64,000 nucleotides of DNA from Alicyclobacillus fructus (GTDB lineage Bacteria; Bacillota; Bacilli; Alicyclobacillales; Alicyclobacillaceae), in NCBI RefSeq assembly GCF_017329605.1, contig NZ_JAFMTY010000013.1, positions 1-64,000 on the forward strand, in the 5' to 3' direction. Under the pieces are notes generated by a model that did not search any database, was not told where the DNA came from, and worked only from the letters and a program-made list of their open reading frames with translations. Shown here in pieces: positions 62,131 to 64,000 of this stretch. Within the stretch, counting starts at the first letter, position 1. Every line of letters begins with the position of its first letter. A program made the position numbers and the translations under genes.

Positions 62131-63366
62131 GTGCATCGTGGCCTTCGAACGGCCCTCACAGCGTTGGTCCTCACGTCGCTTCTCGCGGGCTGCGGGCAAG
62201 CGCCCTCCACGAGCGCGCCCGCGCATTCGACATCGCAGGACGACCATCTTCCCGCAGGCGCGTCGCCGGGCGCGCTCGTCGCATGCGGATCGACAGAAGT
62301 GGCCGAATACGCGGGCGGCAAGTGGACGTACTTCCCTGCGTCGTCCATCTTGAGCGCTCCTTCGACCGTGTTTGAGACGGTTGACGTGTCCTCGACAGGA
62401 GAAGTCGCCGCAGTGACGAGCGGATCGCCCGACGCGTCGACACCCGGCATGTCCTCCGCCAACATGCTCTGGACGTATCGCAAAGGCTGGCACCTGGTCT
62501 CCATCCGCAACGACACGGACGTCCAACTCCACAGCTTCGGCCCGGACGGCACGCTCTACGTCGTTCCGGACGACGGCACGCTCCCAGGCATTTGGAAGCG
62601 GACGCAAAGCGGCTGGAAGCAGCTTCCCGGCAGCGCGGCGCTGGGCTACATCGCCTCGCTCGCTTGGTCGCCCCAAGGGGTGCTCACGGTCGTGTCGGTG
62701 CCCCAGAACGGGGCCACCACCGTGTGGCAATTTGAACATGGCCGCTTTGTCCCCATGACGAGCGATCGCGTCCCGTTCGCCGCGGACTCCGTGACGGTCG
62801 GCTTCGCACCGAACGGCCATCTCGCCGTCGGCACGAGCGCGCACGGGGTGTGGATCGACGAGGGCGGCCGTTGGATCCAGCCGGGCGGTGTCGCGTGCCC
62901 CGTGACGGACGTCGGCCAGTTCGGCTGGTCGCCTTCCGGCGTGCTGACGGTGAGCGGCAAGGCCGAATCGCGCGACGGCCTATGGCAGTTTTCCGGCGGC
63001 AGCTGGCATCAGGTCCAGGGCCTTGGCCCCGACATTGGCGCGGACAAGATTTACGAGTTCGGCTGGTCGCCCACCGGCGTGCTGACGGTGAGTGACGCCA
63101 CCAGGTGCCAGATCTTCGAACTCGTCGGCGGACGGTGGACGCCCGTGTGGACGAAGACGCACGCCACCGATCAAAACGCGGTGCCGCCCAAGTTCGCGTG
63201 GTCTCCCACCGGCGCCCTTGTGACGAACGGCGGCGATCTCGGCGGGCTGTGGGAACTCAGCCCGAAGGGCGACTGGGTGCAAATCGGCGGCGCGTCATCG
63301 CCGTTTGCCGGCGAAGTCGGCGTGAGTTTTACCTTCGCGCCGAAGTCGCTCGTGCACGCTCCGTGA
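62131..63366 (+). CDS. Lipoprotein with beta-propeller-like repeats
   Basis: 411 residues. Signal peptide with lipobox LLAGC (Cys22) and a Ser/Thr/Ala-rich linker, so membrane-anchored and outside the cell. The body holds seven or eight modules of about 45 residues ending in the pattern F-G/A-W-S-P-x-G-V-L-T-V (LAWSPQGVLTVVS, FGWSPSGVLTVSG, FGWSPTGVLTVSD, FAWSPTGALVTNG and weaker SFGPDGTLYVVP, VGFAPNGHLAVGT), each preceded by a strand W-x-x-GGxW. This fits a seven-bladed propeller; function unknown. GTG six bases after GAGGTG. Confidence 0.75.
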   Translation: MHRGLRTALTALVLTSLLAGCGQAPSTSAPAHSTSQDDHLPAGASPGALVACGSTEVAEYAGGKWTYFPASSILSAPSTVFETVDVSSTGEVAAVTSGSPDASTPGMSSANMLWTYRKGWHLVSIRNDTDVQLHSFGPDGTLYVVPDDGTLPGIWKRTQSGWKQLPGSAALGYIASLAWSPQGVLTVVSVPQNGATTVWQFEHGRFVPMTSDRVPFAADSVTVGFAPNGHLAVGTSAHGVWIDEGGRWIQPGGVACPVTDVGQFGWSPSGVLTVSGKAESRDGLWQFSGGSWHQVQGLGPDIGADKIYEFGWSPTGVLTVSDATRCQIFELVGGRWTPVWTKTHATDQNAVPPKFAWSPTGALVTNGGDLGGLWELSPKGDWVQIGGASSPFAGEVGVSFTFAPKSLVHAP

Positions 63367-63372
63367 CGGGCC

Positions 63373-63391
63373 CGCCCTGCCGGCGGGCCTC
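63373..63391 (+). terminator. GC-rich hairpin after the lipoprotein gene
   Basis: GGCCCGCC pairs with GGCGGGCC a few bases later, within 63369-63391, just past the TGA. There is no U tract; weak terminator. Confidence 0.5.
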
Positions 63392-63533
63392 CCCGCACTC
63401 CCCCGCACCCCTGCGTGTCAGCCGCCGACGCGCCAAAATGTCGTCTGACCGCTCGACCCCGCAGGATTTCACGCCCCGTGCGGCGAATGGATTCGTCGTC
63501 TCTTCAATTGAGCACAAAGGATGATGACGAATC

Positions 63534-64000
63534 TTGCACCCGGTTCCTCAGACGTATATTCCGACGCTCGTGATTCTCTCGTATATCGTCGCGTCCCTCG
63601 CCGCATACGCGTCGCTCGATCTCGGCCGCCGCGTGCTGGAGACGCGAGCGAATCGCCAGCTGGTGTGGGTGGTGCTCGGCGGGATCGCGATGGGCATCGG
63701 CATCTGGTCCATGCACTTCGTCGCGATGCTCGCCCTCATGCTGCCCGCTCCCATGAACTACAACTGGGGTGTCGTCGCGCTCTCGCTCCTCTTTGCCATG
63801 GCCGGGCCCGGAGCGGCCCTCTACGTCGTGGCGAGATCCGCCTCGCCAGCGAAGCTCGCCTATGGAGCTCTGTTCATGGGCGCCGGCATCGTCTTCATGC
63901 ATTACACAGGCATGGCCGCCATGACCGTCGAAGGCGGCGGCTTCTACTATCGCGTTGGGCCATTCGCCCTCTCGGTCGTGATCGCCATCGTCGCCTCGTA
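63534..64000 (+). CDS. MHYT-domain sensor protein (truncated by window end)
   Basis: 155 residues visible, open at the window edge. Hydrophobic helices with the paired MHYT motifs GIWSMHFVAMLALMLP and GAGIVFMHYTGMAAM, proposed to bind copper and sense O2, CO or NO in the membrane. MHYT modules usually precede GGDEF/EAL or kinase domains, which would lie beyond 64000. The first in-frame codon after a double TGA is the TTG at 63534-63536, 13 bases from AAAGG, so the start is not certain. Confidence 0.85.
   Translation, partial: MHPVPQTYIPTLVILSYIVASLAAYASLDLGRRVLETRANRQLVWVVLGGIAMGIGIWSMHFVAMLALMLPAPMNYNWGVVALSLLFAMAGPGAALYVVARSASPAKLAYGALFMGAGIVFMHYTGMAAMTVEGGGFYYRVGPFALSVVIAIVAS

Overview
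The window looks like chromosome of a moderately GC-rich, spore-former-type Firmicute. The closest fit is Alicyclobacillus (an A. acidocaldarius-like thermoacidophile). This is inferred from gene order, codon use and Shine-Dalgarno style, with no database search. The run comF-yvyF-[sigD]-flgM-flgN-flgK-flgL-hag-fliD-fliT-fliS-flaG-hpf-secA-prfB is the classic Bacillales order. Most starts have a strong GGAGG-type ribosome binding site, and GTG and TTG starts are common. Where an early in-frame codon had no site and a later one did, I moved the start to the later one.

1-4.3 kb is the accessory part. It begins with the terminal repeats of an IS21-type element. It then holds a 121-bp MITE-like inverted-repeat element, an aldehyde dehydrogenase, a visibly more AT-rich zinc alcohol dehydrogenase, and a frameshifted tyrosine recombinase whose remains face the 3' end of a tRNA(CAU). 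This is the usual footprint of an element integrated at a tRNA. Both dehydrogenase genes have a CcpA-type cre site at the promoter.

4.4-29 kb is almost entirely minus strand. From high to low coordinates it carries tagA, metK, a NarL-type response regulator, a small membrane protein, then (after a plus-strand HTH-TPR regulator) phoP-phoR, comF, the late flagellar block (sigma-D, its anti-sigma factor FlgM, hook-filament junction, flagellin, cap and chaperones), hpf, secA, prfB with its programmed frameshift, zwf and a cyclase-family hydrolase. Two near-consensus sigma-D promoters drive flgM and hag.

29-44.7 kb is housekeeping and small metabolism: a 39-residue membrane protein, two-gene MFS/phosphoglucomutase cluster, two alpha/beta hydrolases, mogA, proC, an eight-gene tRNA cluster (Tyr, His, Gln, Ala, Asn, Glu, fMet, Phe) broken by three terminator-like hairpins, a cold-shock-like protein, PhzF, an ABC1/UbiB kinase with a helical partner, an RsuA-type pseudouridine synthase, and a plus-strand trio of a Gly-Ser-repeat peptidoglycan-binding protein, ApbE flavin transferase and a ferric-reductase-like membrane protein.

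44.7-64 kb holds a LacI regulator divergent from an aldo/keto reductase with palindromic operators, an SGNH hydrolase, a DHA2 efflux pump, a DUF2520-panB-panC pantothenate operon, a membrane protein/MFS/GT39 glycosyltransferase run, a structured non-coding RNA (6S-like candidate), and a zinc regulon: zur divergent from znuA-znuC-znuB-znuB2 with two Zur boxes. It ends with an acyl-CoA thioesterase, a Gfo/Idh/MocA oxidoreductase, a repeat-rich lipoprotein preceded by three palindromes, and a MHYT sensor cut by the window edge. No CRISPR array, rRNA or intact prophage is present.
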